In this document: positions 34,802-43,910 of the stretch, one piece after another
Layout: each line of letters starts with the position of its first letter
How positions within the stretch are numbered: the stretch's first letter is position 1
DNA from: Candidatus Poseidoniales archaeon
GTDB lineage: Archaea; Thermoplasmatota; Poseidoniia; Poseidoniales; Poseidoniaceae
Reading direction: 5' to 3'
Assembly (NCBI GenBank): GCA_012959275.1
Contig: DUDM01000057.1
Location: 1-50,382, forward strand
Length of the DNA stretch: 50,382 nucleotides
Position numbers and translations under genes: made by a program
The notes under the pieces: generated by a model
What the model saw: only the letters and a program-made list of their open reading frames with translations
Databases searched by the model: none
What the model was told of the DNA's origin: nothing

Positions 34802-36907
34802 ATGCCCCGAGTAACAACCATGTCTCGTATTTTGTTTGTTACGATGCTGATGGTGTTGATGCCTCTCAGTGGTTGTTTTTCTTCTGACCCTGAAACCGTC
34901 GCTGTAAATGATACAGATGAGGGGGAAGAGGATGAGGTGAATACTGTCATAGATAATGAACCGCAATTGGTTTTGTGGAATTCAAGTATGCTATGGAATG
35001 GTAGTCAACCAATAATCCGTGGAGCAGTATTCGATGAAGACATCTCTAATCTCACAATAACCTACGAACTTCTAGATTCGCAGAGCTTTGAGAGTATTTC
35101 AGGGCCATACATCGTTATTGCAAACAGCGATGGTACATTCTCCATCAATAGTCCATTCGTTAATCCAGGCTCTTGGATTGTCAAAGTAAATGCGAATGAT
35201 GGAAATCATAGTACTGAAATGACTGCAGAAATTCAGATTATTCCTCCGAATGAAGCGATGGCAGAAATCTCGTTTGTATGGATTCAGCCCGCCGAGAATA
35301 GCAGCATTGGAAGCCTTCTTGGAAATGTCAACCATTATTTCCTTGAAACTTGTATTGTCGGCTATGACCCAATTGGTTCAGCAACAATAATGTTAGCAGA
35401 ACTAAATTATTCAACTGGTTCAATGGAACTGGAAATCAATACTGATGAAGTCCTTCTCGAAGGCGATATCACCGCGGCCTGCGGTAAATTCAGTTATACT
35501 GAAAAAATCATTCATGTAATCTTAGAACATGATTCCAAAGTAGATTCTGATGGCGACGGTATTGAAGATGAAGAAGACCTTTGCGACTCAACTCCTGAGG
35601 GCGAGGCAGTATATTCCGATGGTTGCTCAGATAGTGAAAGGGATTCTGATAATGATGGAGTTTCAGATGCTGAAGACCAATGCCCAGACACTCCAATTGG
35701 AGAACAACCAGATGTCCAAGGTTGTTCAGACAGCCAAAAAGACAGCGATTCAGATGGTGTAAATGATGCAGAAGACCAATGCCCCAACACAACAGAAGGA
35801 ACCTTGGTTGATACTGTAGGATGTGAAATAATCAGTTGGGGAGTAGAAGATACTTGGGTATGTCAAGATGGTGGTATTGGACCTGTCTATGACCTGAATG
35901 AGCAATATGGGTATCAGGCTAATTCCAATGACCCATTCACTTGTATCACAGTAGTTACGATAGATGAAGCAGGGGGGGAAATTCAAGTCGCTGCAAATGG
36001 AATTCCAAATCATGATTTTACCTCAACCAAAGGGTGTTGTACAAATGAAGAAGATTATGATTGGATTTTCCCAATAACAGCAGTCGAAGATAGCGATGGC
36101 TCTTACGAATATGGGCCTGCCCGTGGAGCAGTAGCAGTTGCTGTTAATGGGGTGCCAATGTTTGGACCTGAAGATGGACCTGGAGGTGATGCTGTAGCAT
36201 TACATCACAAATATTACCATGAAGATAGACAACAGATTGACCTCGGAATCTGCGGTGGCCATTCGGCTGGCTCAACCTACCACTATCACTGGGATGCAAA
36301 TTGTATTCTTTGGCAACCCGGAGATGGTGAAGACATCAGCGATTATGACTGGACTAAAATCAATTCAAGCATCCATTCAGGCATCATCGGCTGGTCATTT
36401 GATGGTTATCCGATATACGGCTTATATGGTTGGAACGAGGTTGGTGATGTAGTGCAGGTGAAATCATCATATCAACTGAAAGCAAGTGGTCAAGATGGAT
36501 ATGATGGAACAGATGATTGGGAATATATCGAAGGTCTGGGGGACCTTGATGAATGCAATGGCATGTTTGGGCCAACCCCCGAATATCCCGATGGAATCTA
36601 TCACTATGTTAGCACACCAATATCTGGTTCAAGTAATACTCATGTCGATACTGACGGCAGCACTGTGGAAATGATTGGATTTCCTTACTTTCTGATGTGC
36701 TACCACGGTGAGGCAACGGGGGGACCAAAAGGCGGGAATTCACAACCACCACCCCCTGGAATCGTCCATCCCTCTGGAATCCTTGCTGGAATAGATGGCC
36801 TTTCAGAGTCATGGATTGGTCAAAATATTCGGCAGGTTTCAGGAGCAATATTGATTCTTATTGCATTGGCAGTGGGCCTACTGCGCAAGCGTCAGCCTGA
36901 AACATGA
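34802..36907 (+). CDS. Lipoprotein with TSP3 repeats and YHYH domain
   Basis: A 701-residue protein from ATG 34802, with AAGGA 6 bases upstream; ATG 34820 is possible. The signal ends in a lipobox-like LSGC (Cys 25), suggesting a lipid anchor. An Ig-like domain follows, then three TSP3-type calcium loops (about residues 245-343, each with a Cys pair). At about 347-640 lies a YHYH domain with HHKYYHED and CGGHSAGSTYHYHWD, a histidine-rich family whose function is unsettled and which may bind metal. A C-terminal helix (about 675-697) provides a second anchor. Only 18 bases separate it from the S15-type hydrolase gene. Confidence 0.85.
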   Translation: MPRVTTMSRILFVTMLMVLMPLSGCFSSDPETVAVNDTDEGEEDEVNTVIDNEPQLVLWNSSMLWNGSQPIIRGAVFDEDISNLTITYELLDSQSFESISGPYIVIANSDGTFSINSPFVNPGSWIVKVNANDGNHSTEMTAEIQIIPPNEAMAEISFVWIQPAENSSIGSLLGNVNHYFLETCIVGYDPIGSATIMLAELNYSTGSMELEINTDEVLLEGDITAACGKFSYTEKIIHVILEHDSKVDSDGDGIEDEEDLCDSTPEGEAVYSDGCSDSERDSDNDGVSDAEDQCPDTPIGEQPDVQGCSDSQKDSDSDGVNDAEDQCPNTTEGTLVDTVGCEIISWGVEDTWVCQDGGIGPVYDLNEQYGYQANSNDPFTCITVVTIDEAGGEIQVAANGIPNHDFTSTKGCCTNEEDYDWIFPITAVEDSDGSYEYGPARGAVAVAVNGVPMFGPEDGPGGDAVALHHKYYHEDRQQIDLGICGGHSAGSTYHYHWDANCILWQPGDGEDISDYDWTKINSSIHSGIIGWSFDGYPIYGLYGWNEVGDVVQVKSSYQLKASGQDGYDGTDDWEYIEGLGDLDECNGMFGPTPEYPDGIYHYVSTPISGSSNTHVDTDGSTVEMIGFPYFLMCYHGEATGGPKGGNSQPPPPGIVHPSGILAGIDGLSESWIGQNIRQVSGAILILIALAVGLLRKRQPET

Positions 36908-36925
36908 GAGGGGCCTGCAAGTTCC

Positions 36926-38782
36926 ATGTCCGAGCCGTTAATGGCAGAATTGGTGGAAGTCGCAGAGCCGACTTCTCGCCGCCCATTGGACTTTGCTTTA
37001 GCCTCGACATTGGCAATTTCAATCGTCTTCATCATCCTTGCATCTACCCTTGCAAGCCATGCAACCTCAGACCTCAACAGCGGCGCTGAAAGTGTGAATT
37101 GGTGGGAAGTTTCAATTCAAGACCGCTGGCAAATGGACTTGGTCAACAACTCATCGAGAAGTCAATTGCCAATAGAGGATAAATTCGAAATCCTGCCAAT
37201 GACCGAACATTATGTCGAAGTCGAATTACCACCTGAAGAGCAAGATGCAGGCTTCCCTGAACAAGCAAAAATGCACCTTTCACTTTGGCTTCCTGATGTT
37301 CCAGATGGCGTCAAAGTACCCGTAATTTCAACAATTCATCCCTACTATGACTTTGGGGCACCTGGGGATAAATCCAACCCAAACACCATCCCAGACAGAG
37401 GAGTCGGGCAATGGGTCTACGAGGAATTTGTACCACAAGGTTACGCTCTTGCCCAAGTCTCAACTTTTGGCACTGGAAAATCAACTCATTGCCAAGATGT
37501 CAAAGGGCGTGGTGAGCAAATAGGAATCGATGCAGCTGTGCGTTGGCTTGGTGAGCAGGACTGGTCTAATGGCAATGTAGCGGTAATGGGCAAATCATAT
37601 GCTGGCACAACAAATTGGGAGGCTGCTCAATTCGACAATCCATATCTGAAAACTATCGTTCCAATTAGTGGTAGTATTGGAGTGCAACAAATGTTTTATC
37701 GAAATGGCTCAAGTGAAACAAGGGCTCTTCTCTATGACGTCTTGTACGAAGGTGCAACTATTGATGGCGATTCTAGCGACCTTCGAATGTGTAGTGATGA
37801 CTTGGTTGGGCCAGCCAGTCCATTCACCACTTATACAGCAGCAGAATTAGGTGGAGATAGGTGGAATGATTATTGGGCAGAAAGGTATCACCTCCCTGAT
37901 GTTCTATCCAATTATCGAGGAAGTGTCTACATCGTCTGGGGAATGCAGGATTGGAATGTCGATGCCTATCATTTCTCCCCAACTTACCAGATGTTGAGAG
38001 ACCGCGGTATAAATGTTAGAGGGATTTTTGGCCAATGGGGGCATAATTATCCTGACCAAATCGTAGTGCATAGCGGCATTGGCAGTGGCTATGGTGCCGA
38101 GGCTTTTCCAAATATGACGAGGATGGATTGGGCTGTGGAATTATTCGGCTGGTTTGAGTATTATCTGAAGGATATCGGCTCGGAACCTGTTAGCCTTGTT
38201 CAGATGCAACGAAACGATGGCGCATGGCATTTGGAAGAAACTTGGCCACCAAAAGATGTAGAATGGCTTGAGATGGGCTTGGACCAATTCCAAGCAATTG
38301 GAGGACAACGAGTTTCAACAACCAATAGCCTTACCCTCGAGAGCGAAGTTTTCGAAAATGAAACTCACATTTCTGGCCTTCCAACCTTGCACTTAGATGT
38401 ACAGGCCCTTTGTAAAGGCGGCCAAATATTCGCCACCATGAAAGATGCAACCACCGGATTACGCCTCGGCCATGCAGTGATGGATTTGCGCTACCGAGAT
38501 GGCGGTTATGATGCTAAGATTACAGTGCCATTCCTCTCTTACACGATGAAAATGGAATTCAATCCAATGGATGTAGTAATACCTGCTGGACATAGCATTG
38601 CCATCGAATTAACTGAGACCGGCGAAGATTACCTTCCTTCACCAGATTGTGCGGCCATTGGAATGAATGTTGATACTACTTCATCTTCAGTTCTCAGTTT
38701 ACCGTTAATCGACAGGGCAGAGGAAGATGTTCGTTGGTTCAAAGTAATCGAACCTGCTGACCCTGCAGATGCTGAATCATAA
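36926..38782 (+). CDS. Exported S15/CocE-type alpha/beta hydrolase (X-Pro dipeptidyl-peptidase-like)
   Basis: A 618-residue protein with an N-terminal signal-anchor at about residues 23-44 (FALASTLAISIVFIILAST), so the enzyme faces outward. The alpha/beta-hydrolase domain has the nucleophile motif GKSYAG (S224), an acid in WGMQDWNVD (D342) and the histidine in GQWGHNYPD (H373). The C-terminal jelly-roll domain (about 430-600) is typical of X-Pro dipeptidyl-peptidase, CocE and glutaryl-acylase relatives. Substrate cannot be told from sequence: peptides with Pro at position two, or esters or amides. It lies 18 bases after the YHYH gene and 12 before the receiver-like gene. Confidence 0.87.
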   Translation: MSEPLMAELVEVAEPTSRRPLDFALASTLAISIVFIILASTLASHATSDLNSGAESVNWWEVSIQDRWQMDLVNNSSRSQLPIEDKFEILPMTEHYVEVELPPEEQDAGFPEQAKMHLSLWLPDVPDGVKVPVISTIHPYYDFGAPGDKSNPNTIPDRGVGQWVYEEFVPQGYALAQVSTFGTGKSTHCQDVKGRGEQIGIDAAVRWLGEQDWSNGNVAVMGKSYAGTTNWEAAQFDNPYLKTIVPISGSIGVQQMFYRNGSSETRALLYDVLYEGATIDGDSSDLRMCSDDLVGPASPFTTYTAAELGGDRWNDYWAERYHLPDVLSNYRGSVYIVWGMQDWNVDAYHFSPTYQMLRDRGINVRGIFGQWGHNYPDQIVVHSGIGSGYGAEAFPNMTRMDWAVELFGWFEYYLKDIGSEPVSLVQMQRNDGAWHLEETWPPKDVEWLEMGLDQFQAIGGQRVSTTNSLTLESEVFENETHISGLPTLHLDVQALCKGGQIFATMKDATTGLRLGHAVMDLRYRDGGYDAKITVPFLSYTMKMEFNPMDVVIPAGHSIAIELTETGEDYLPSPDCAAIGMNVDTTSSSVLSLPLIDRAEEDVRWFKVIEPADPADAES

Positions 38783-38794
38783 TTAGGTGGTTGA

Positions 38795-39160
38795 ATGAAG
38801 GTCCTTGCTTTTGAGGATTCTTTTGACATTGAAGCATTATTGATATCAGGTAATGTGAAGATGGAAAAAATTGAGTTCCTGCAAAAGTGGAATACTTCAG
38901 AATGGCTAAACGACATTAATGAATTCAAACCCGATGTATTGTTATTAGATCATTTTATTCCACCAACCAAGGGTCTTGAAGTCTTACAATTATTGAATGT
39001 AGAAGTACATCATCATCGCCTGAATAGGCCAACTACGATTATTGGCATTAGTTCTTCAAGCATGGCAAATCAGCGGATGTTGCAATTCGGCGCTGATTTA
39101 GGGATTATCAAAATGGAGTTGGCCTCACTAGACATCTGGAAAAGGCCAACCATAGGGTAA
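38795..39160 (+). CDS. Stand-alone receiver-like (CheY-type) domain protein
   Basis: A 121-residue protein resembling a response-regulator receiver domain. An acidic pair (ED) follows strand 1 (MKVLAF), the likely phospho-acceptor Asp is in DVLLLDHFIPP, a Ser-rich strand-4 end (IGISSSS) follows, and the invariant-type Lys is in GADLGIIKME. It has no output domain. The helix-4 region is short and strand 1 is not canonical, so it may be degenerate. AGGTGG lies 5 bases before ATG. It is the last gene of the YHYH-hydrolase run and overlaps the convergent JAMM gene by 33 bases. No histidine kinase is present in the window. Confidence 0.65.
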   Translation: MKVLAFEDSFDIEALLISGNVKMEKIEFLQKWNTSEWLNDINEFKPDVLLLDHFIPPTKGLEVLQLLNVEVHHHRLNRPTTIIGISSSSMANQRMLQFGADLGIIKMELASLDIWKRPTIG

Positions 39161-39877
39161 ATTATTTTCATCAACGAATAGAATATTTACTCCAACTCCA
39201 CTACGATGAAAGGCAATTAACTCGATTCCATGAATCGAATGACCTGTCTTCGCTCTTCCCAAAACGGGCCTCTTTTCTCTTGCCATCCTTTGCCTAAACC
39301 AACTCTGACCTTTCTCACCTTCTGGTCGTTTATTCCCTGCAACCATTCGCCTTTCACCTTCGACTCCATCCACCCACGGAGCACCCCAAGCGGGCGAGAA
39401 TTCAACTCCAAGTATGAGGTCAACACCTTCTGTCCATTGCGCCGCAGCAGCATCAGGGCCGGAAGGTATTGCGGGTGCGTTTGGGTGAGTATGCAACCAA
39501 TGCGTAAAACGGCCACCTCTTGGACCGCGTTCTGCTCCAAAAATCTCATCAGTCCATTCTTCAGGTAGATGATGTACAGTCATCGAATTTCCTCGATTAA
39601 CAACTTGAGCCTCGGAAATAGTATATCCTTGTCCAGCGAATAAATCATCTCTCGATTCTAGGCCAGCGAATGCCTGTGATACTTCTTTTCTCACTTGCCG
39701 TTCTGAAGAAATATCGAGGCCAACTAGAATTTCATCAGGCAAGGCTTCCAAACACCATTGAATCAGATTTCCAAGCAATTTTCCTGGCATCTGTAAAATC
39801 GCGGGATAGGCTTCTCGTGCATCATATGAGGCTTGGTTATACTGCTTCATTGCAGATTCTAGCCACTCTTCTACCAC
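39128..39877 (-). CDS. JAB1/MPN (JAMM) metalloprotease-like protein
   Basis: A 249-residue protein with a full JAMM zinc motif H129-x-H131-x7-S139-x2-D142 inside WLHTHPNAPAIPSGPD. The preceding segment (about residues 50-125) fits the MPN core. A roughly 40-residue helical N-terminus and a C-terminal extension with Arg/Lys-rich middle (about 170-205) are extra. Archaeal JAMM enzymes remove ubiquitin-like SAMP proteins or process sulfur carriers; which substrate applies here is unknown. The start is a GTG (39877) with GAGGGG upstream; ATG 39850 is the next option. It overlaps the convergent receiver gene by 33 bases. Confidence 0.75.
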   Translation of the reverse strand: MVEEWLESAMKQYNQASYDAREAYPAILQMPGKLLGNLIQWCLEALPDEILVGLDISSERQVRKEVSQAFAGLESRDDLFAGQGYTISEAQVVNRGNSMTVHHLPEEWTDEIFGAERGPRGGRFTHWLHTHPNAPAIPSGPDAAAAQWTEGVDLILGVEFSPAWGAPWVDGVEGERRMVAGNKRPEGEKGQSWFRQRMAREKRPVLGRAKTGHSIHGIELIAFHRSGVGVNILFVDENNLPYGWPFPDV

Positions 39878-39965
39878 CTCTTCCAGCCCCTCTCTGTAGC
39901 GACCATGCCGGCAGCATACTCATAAGTGGTTGACCATCACTCAGTTACCCGAAGGGGGAGCATTG

Positions 39966-40694
39966 ATGGCCAAGAAGAAGGGCTTCGGCAAATTCATGGG
40001 TGCCTTAACAGGCTCGCCCTATGAGAAACTCCTCAAGCAGATTGAGAAGGGGGTAAAAGAGTTTGATGGTGATGACCGCTCGATGTCTCGGTTGGTCAAA
40101 AAAATGGTTAGAGAGATTCAGCAAACCTATTCTGATGAGGGTATTGATGAGGAAGAACATGACTTGTTAATGGAAGAGTTGGAAGATATTGATCCTGAAG
40201 AAAGAGAACTTCCAAAGGTTGGAGGAGATGATGATGACTACTTCGATAGCGACATGCCAGATGCTCCTAAATTAACATCTAAAGCCGTTGATTTAGATGA
40301 TTTATTGTCTTCCAAAGGTGATTCATTCACCAGCAGTTATGGCAAGGATGAATTCGAGGAATTCCGCCAAAAAATGTCTCAAGATTTCTATGCTGAATCA
40401 GATGAGGCTGTCGCTGCTGGAGATCATGAAAAGGATATACGTACAGTTCACCGAACTTTCGTCGATGACGATGCAGACTTGGCTGCTGTAAAGAAATTAA
40501 TTTCTGAAGAAAGCGGTTTGAAGACCGACGATATGCAACGTCAAGAAGATGAAGAAGCGGCTGCGGCTACTCAAGCATTAGCTGACAATACCTACAGCGT
40601 TGACGAAGATGGTACAGAATGGTGGCAGGATGATGATGGCTACTGGTGGTTTAGACCAGAAGGCGAAAACGATTGGCTTCCTTATGACGAATGA
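39966..40694 (+). CDS. Acidic hypothetical protein with Trp-rich C-terminus
   Basis: A 242-residue cytoplasmic protein from ATG 39966, with AGGGGGAG upstream at good spacing. The N-terminus is basic (MAKKKGFGKFMGALTG), followed by helical segments that include EEEHDLLMEELEDIDPEE, a low-complexity acidic linker, and a C-terminal motif with WWQDDDGYWWF and a final ENDWLPYDE. The aromatic tail resembles short W-x-D-x-x-G-x-W-W repeats that bind partners. I do not recognise a family. It overlaps the convergent oxidoreductase gene by 13 bases. Confidence 0.65.
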   Translation: MAKKKGFGKFMGALTGSPYEKLLKQIEKGVKEFDGDDRSMSRLVKKMVREIQQTYSDEGIDEEEHDLLMEELEDIDPEERELPKVGGDDDDYFDSDMPDAPKLTSKAVDLDDLLSSKGDSFTSSYGKDEFEEFRQKMSQDFYAESDEAVAAGDHEKDIRTVHRTFVDDDADLAAVKKLISEESGLKTDDMQRQEDEEAAAATQALADNTYSVDEDGTEWWQDDDGYWWFRPEGENDWLPYDE

Positions 40695-42604
40695 GCCCAT
40701 CCTCGTAAATTATAATATTCTGAAAGACAAGCAGATTCATCTGCATCATCAACAAATGACACCATCCCCGCAGCAGGACCATCTGGTAATGCATCTCTCC
40801 TGAGACGATATGATAGCAAATCCTGTTGTCTTGCATCTACACCAATTTTCAACCAATGCTCAACATTCCATTGACGGGCGGCATCCCATTGCTTATTTGC
40901 CCGAAAGTGCAAGTCTTCGATACTTGCATTATCCCCTGTTATTCCATTGAAGGCATTGACCAGAACATCATCAGGTGTTGCACCACTTGCAAAAGCACAA
41001 AGAATCATCGAATCTCGAATGACGCTTTCATTCTGACTATGAATCAATTCAGGAATCAAATCAAGAGCGGATGAATTCGGAATTCCTGTTGGGTTCTTGT
41101 AGCCTGCTCGCATATGATTCGCCCCCACATTACAAGTCATATATGCCATGGCATTACCGCGTTTTCCTCTTGGATCCCAAGCCGGTAAATCTAGGCCTTT
41201 ACAGTGTGCAGTCAATCTGGTTGCACGGTGTCCCGTTTCTTGTTCTACCCATCTTGAACATGCAACTGCACCACCTGCAAGTATGGTGAACATGCCGCTT
41301 GGATTTGCCAATCTTTCCAATGCTAAGGGGGGGAGTTTTGGATTGCCAAATTCCCATGCAATTAATTCCCCTTCAAGGCTAATGAAAGCAGGAATTCCAT
41401 TTATTTCTCCTTCGGCCCATCCTTCAGGGAACCACCCTCGTTGTGCTAATTCGCAAACTAATGAGATTAGTGCGCCTGAAGAAATCGTATCTACTCCAAA
41501 TTGATTGCAAGCATCGTTGCCGTCCATCACATCGAGAGATGAATCAATACCAAGGTTTGAGCCTAACATAGCCAAAGTTTCGTACTCTGGTCTTTCTGTT
41601 CTTGGAATATGTAGTGGCTTTCCTTTGGAGGGTCGGTGGCTGGCTTCGCAGGCTATTGGGCAGGGGCGGCAGCAGCCGGATTGTTTGGCTTCAGGCATTG
41701 ATTGGTGCCAATATTCTCCAGATAATTTTAGCGTGTCTAGTTGCTTAACTTTCTGCCCATTTTGAAAAATGGCGCCAGTTGCTGAAGTATAATTGATGGT
41801 TGGCATTCTCGCCATTTGAGCAGCATATATCGGACCTCTACTTGTACCAAAACGGTAGAATGGGTCGCCAACTCGACGATTTTCTCCCATCTTTTGTCGC
41901 TGCTTTTTGACTGCTCCAAGATATTGAGTATCATCAGCAACACGGGCTGTTCCCGTGTTGGTGACTGAAATTGCTTTCAAATTCTTAGCGCCAAATGATG
42001 CGCCTGTTCCTCCACGACCTGCAGCACGGCGACCTGCCGTTATTGGACTGGCAATACGAACTAATGATTCCCCAGCAGGTCCTATCGAAAATACATCATC
42101 TGCATCGATTGCTTTCTCGCATTGCCAAGTCGTCATGCCTCGTAGTGATTCTGCGTCTTGCAGCGAAACCTGCATGTCTTCAATTTCCAACCGTACCATC
42201 GAATCGCTGCGACCATGTATGAACAAACCATCCCAACCAGCAAGTCGCAGGTCGTGGCCAAAATCACCACCGATGTAAGTGTCGATGAAGATATTCGTTA
42301 ACGGCGAGCGAGTGCAGACAACAGCCCGTCCTGATGAGCCTACTTTACTACCCTGAAATGGACCAGTCATCAACAAAAGTGGGGTTGAGGGATGCATCGA
42401 TGGGTCTGCATCGCCGGTAATTGGATGTAGCAAGTCATAGGCTTCGTCATCGGTAGTATCGCGTGTTGTCAACAAATGCGTGGCAAGACCCTTGCCACCC
42501 ATATTGCTCAGTAAAGTCTGCTTATCGAGTTGGACCTCCTTCAAACTACCACTCGATAAGCAGACATCGAGGTAGCGCCCTGGGTATCCATCAAAGCGCC
42601 ACAT
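40682..42604 (-). CDS. Aldehyde ferredoxin oxidoreductase family (tungstopterin) enzyme
   Basis: A 640-residue AOR-family enzyme that would oxidise aldehydes to acids with ferredoxin as acceptor, using a tungsten-pterin and one [4Fe-4S] cluster. The N-terminal pterin-binding domain includes NMGGKGLATHLL, SSGRAVVCTRSPLT, IGPAGE and AGRRAAGRGGTGASFGAKNLK, the classic glycine-rich stretch. Three cluster cysteines lie near residue 310 in CCRPCPIAC (C-x2-C-x3-C), and a fourth is probably in MILCAFASG. Length is a little above the typical 600-620. It is the last gene of a long minus-strand run, 26 bases after the DUF1499 gene. The exact aldehyde is unknown. Confidence 0.9.
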   Translation of the reverse strand: MWRFDGYPGRYLDVCLSSGSLKEVQLDKQTLLSNMGGKGLATHLLTTRDTTDDEAYDLLHPITGDADPSMHPSTPLLLMTGPFQGSKVGSSGRAVVCTRSPLTNIFIDTYIGGDFGHDLRLAGWDGLFIHGRSDSMVRLEIEDMQVSLQDAESLRGMTTWQCEKAIDADDVFSIGPAGESLVRIASPITAGRRAAGRGGTGASFGAKNLKAISVTNTGTARVADDTQYLGAVKKQRQKMGENRRVGDPFYRFGTSRGPIYAAQMARMPTINYTSATGAIFQNGQKVKQLDTLKLSGEYWHQSMPEAKQSGCCRPCPIACEASHRPSKGKPLHIPRTERPEYETLAMLGSNLGIDSSLDVMDGNDACNQFGVDTISSGALISLVCELAQRGWFPEGWAEGEINGIPAFISLEGELIAWEFGNPKLPPLALERLANPSGMFTILAGGAVACSRWVEQETGHRATRLTAHCKGLDLPAWDPRGKRGNAMAYMTCNVGANHMRAGYKNPTGIPNSSALDLIPELIHSQNESVIRDSMILCAFASGATPDDVLVNAFNGITGDNASIEDLHFRANKQWDAARQWNVEHWLKIGVDARQQDLLSYRLRRDALPDGPAAGMVSFVDDADESACLSEYYNLRGWAHSS

Positions 42605-42630
42605 GGAATGGCCAAGCCAAGCCTAACACA

Positions 42631-43167
42631 TCATCCTTCGCAAGCCGAATCCGACCACTTAACAGCAGTCATATCAGCATGAAAACCAGTCATCCTACGC
42701 AAATTCTCACCCAAATCGCTCTTCCCAAGACGCGATTGACTATGCAAGGTCAACTCCACCTGACCCCCATTACATTCCATCGAAATAAAAACATCATCAG
42801 CAAAAAACCAAAATTCTGTATGAACTACACCGTGAATAACAATCTTCTCCTCTCCTTCAACAGAAACAACAGAACTAAGAAATCCCTCATCAAACCAATT
42901 TTCTACAACAATCTGAGCCTCGTCTAAAGTTGCATTGAACTTAAGAGCAGCCAAATCTCCAGAAGCATATGATGTCCCATCATGAGCAAGTCGAAAACAA
43001 TTCATGCTATCTTCATCACATTCAGTGGGCATAGACGAAGTTGCACTCATCGAATTCATCAATTGAATCAGTAAAATGAGAACAATCCACCCGGCAATAA
43101 TCGCCGCGGGCCATTTCACATAAGGAGGTGAAGATTTCCATTTTCCTAACATGCTATCTTCAGACAT
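42631..43167 (-). CDS. Membrane-anchored DUF1499 domain protein
   Basis: A 178-residue protein from ATG 43167, placed a few bases after the phosphoglycerate mutase stop; ATG 43194 would overlap that gene by 23 bases. One membrane helix is near residues 22-44 (AAIIAGWIVLILLIQLM). The rest fits DUF1499: a Cys-containing start (NCFRLAH), a middle VVSVEGEEKIVIH-type strand, FFADDVFISME, and the family hallmark SQSRLGKSDLGENLRRM. DUF1499 has no established function. Confidence 0.75.
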   Translation of the reverse strand: MSEDSMLGKWKSSPPYVKWPAAIIAGWIVLILLIQLMNSMSATSSMPTECDEDSMNCFRLAHDGTSYASGDLAALKFNATLDEAQIVVENWFDEGFLSSVVSVEGEEKIVIHGVVHTEFWFFADDVFISMECNGGQVELTLHSQSRLGKSDLGENLRRMTGFHADMTAVKWSDSACEG

Positions 43168-43171
43168 TTCA

Positions 43172-43867
43172 TCACTTTCTCTGAAGTTTCCCATCTACCA
43201 TTTCATAGATGATTGGCTGGCCTGTTGGTACTTCCAATGAAAGGACCTCTTCTCTCGATAAGCCATCTAAATGCATGATCATACTGCGAAGACTATTACC
43301 ATGGGCAGTAATAAAAATACAATTTCCATCACTTAAACTTGGCATGATGACCTCCTGAAGATATGGGATTGTACGAGCAGCAGTCAACTCCAAACTCTCT
43401 CCTTCTGGAGGAGGAGTATCATAGGAGCGGCGCCAAATATGGATTTGCTCATCTCCCCATTTTGCTCGGCTCTCAGTTTTGTTTAAGCCTTGCAGGTTAC
43501 CATACATGCGTTCATTCAATTTCCACGAAACATAGACCGGCACAATCTCTTCAACATCGCCGCGTATTTGCGCCCAGTCATTCATTTTCTGTTGGTTTTC
43601 ATCGCCACCAGCTGAATCATATTGGAAAACAGGTGTCGCAGCACTTGAATGCTGCGCCATAACTATCATTGCAGTCATTTGAGCACGAATCAAAGTTGAG
43701 GTATGGATTTCATCAATTTGCATTTCACTGATTTCAGTACCACTTGAAATCGCCTCTTCAATTCCTTTCTTTGAAAGTGGAACATCGACCCATCCAGTGA
43801 ACAAGTCAGCGGCATTCCACATCGATTGACCGTGGCGCATTAGGATGAGGTGGACCATATCTCTCAT
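43172..43867 (-). CDS. gpmA: 2,3-bisphosphoglycerate-dependent phosphoglycerate mutase
   Basis: A 231-residue histidine phosphatase-fold enzyme that interconverts 3- and 2-phosphoglycerate. The phospho-acceptor His is in LMRHGQSMWN (H12). Next come LFTGWVDVPLSKKG, the STLIRAQMTA loop, KLNERMYGNLQGLNKTE and the second catalytic His in TAHGNSLR. All are features of the dPGM (GpmA) subgroup rather than of general phosphatases. Archaea more often use the cofactor-independent enzyme, so this looks bacterial in origin (inferred). ATG 43858 is an alternative start. It lies in a minus-strand gene run, 43 bases after the polytopic membrane protein gene. Confidence 0.9.
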   Translation of the reverse strand: MRDMVHLILMRHGQSMWNAADLFTGWVDVPLSKKGIEEAISSGTEISEMQIDEIHTSTLIRAQMTAMIVMAQHSSAATPVFQYDSAGGDENQQKMNDWAQIRGDVEEIVPVYVSWKLNERMYGNLQGLNKTESRAKWGDEQIHIWRRSYDTPPPEGESLELTAARTIPYLQEVIMPSLSDGNCIFITAHGNSLRSMIMHLDGLSREEVLSLEVPTGQPIIYEMVDGKLQRK

Positions 43868-43910
43868 CCCTGCGGCGATGGCTAATGCACATCAACCTGC
43901 TCATCTAAAC

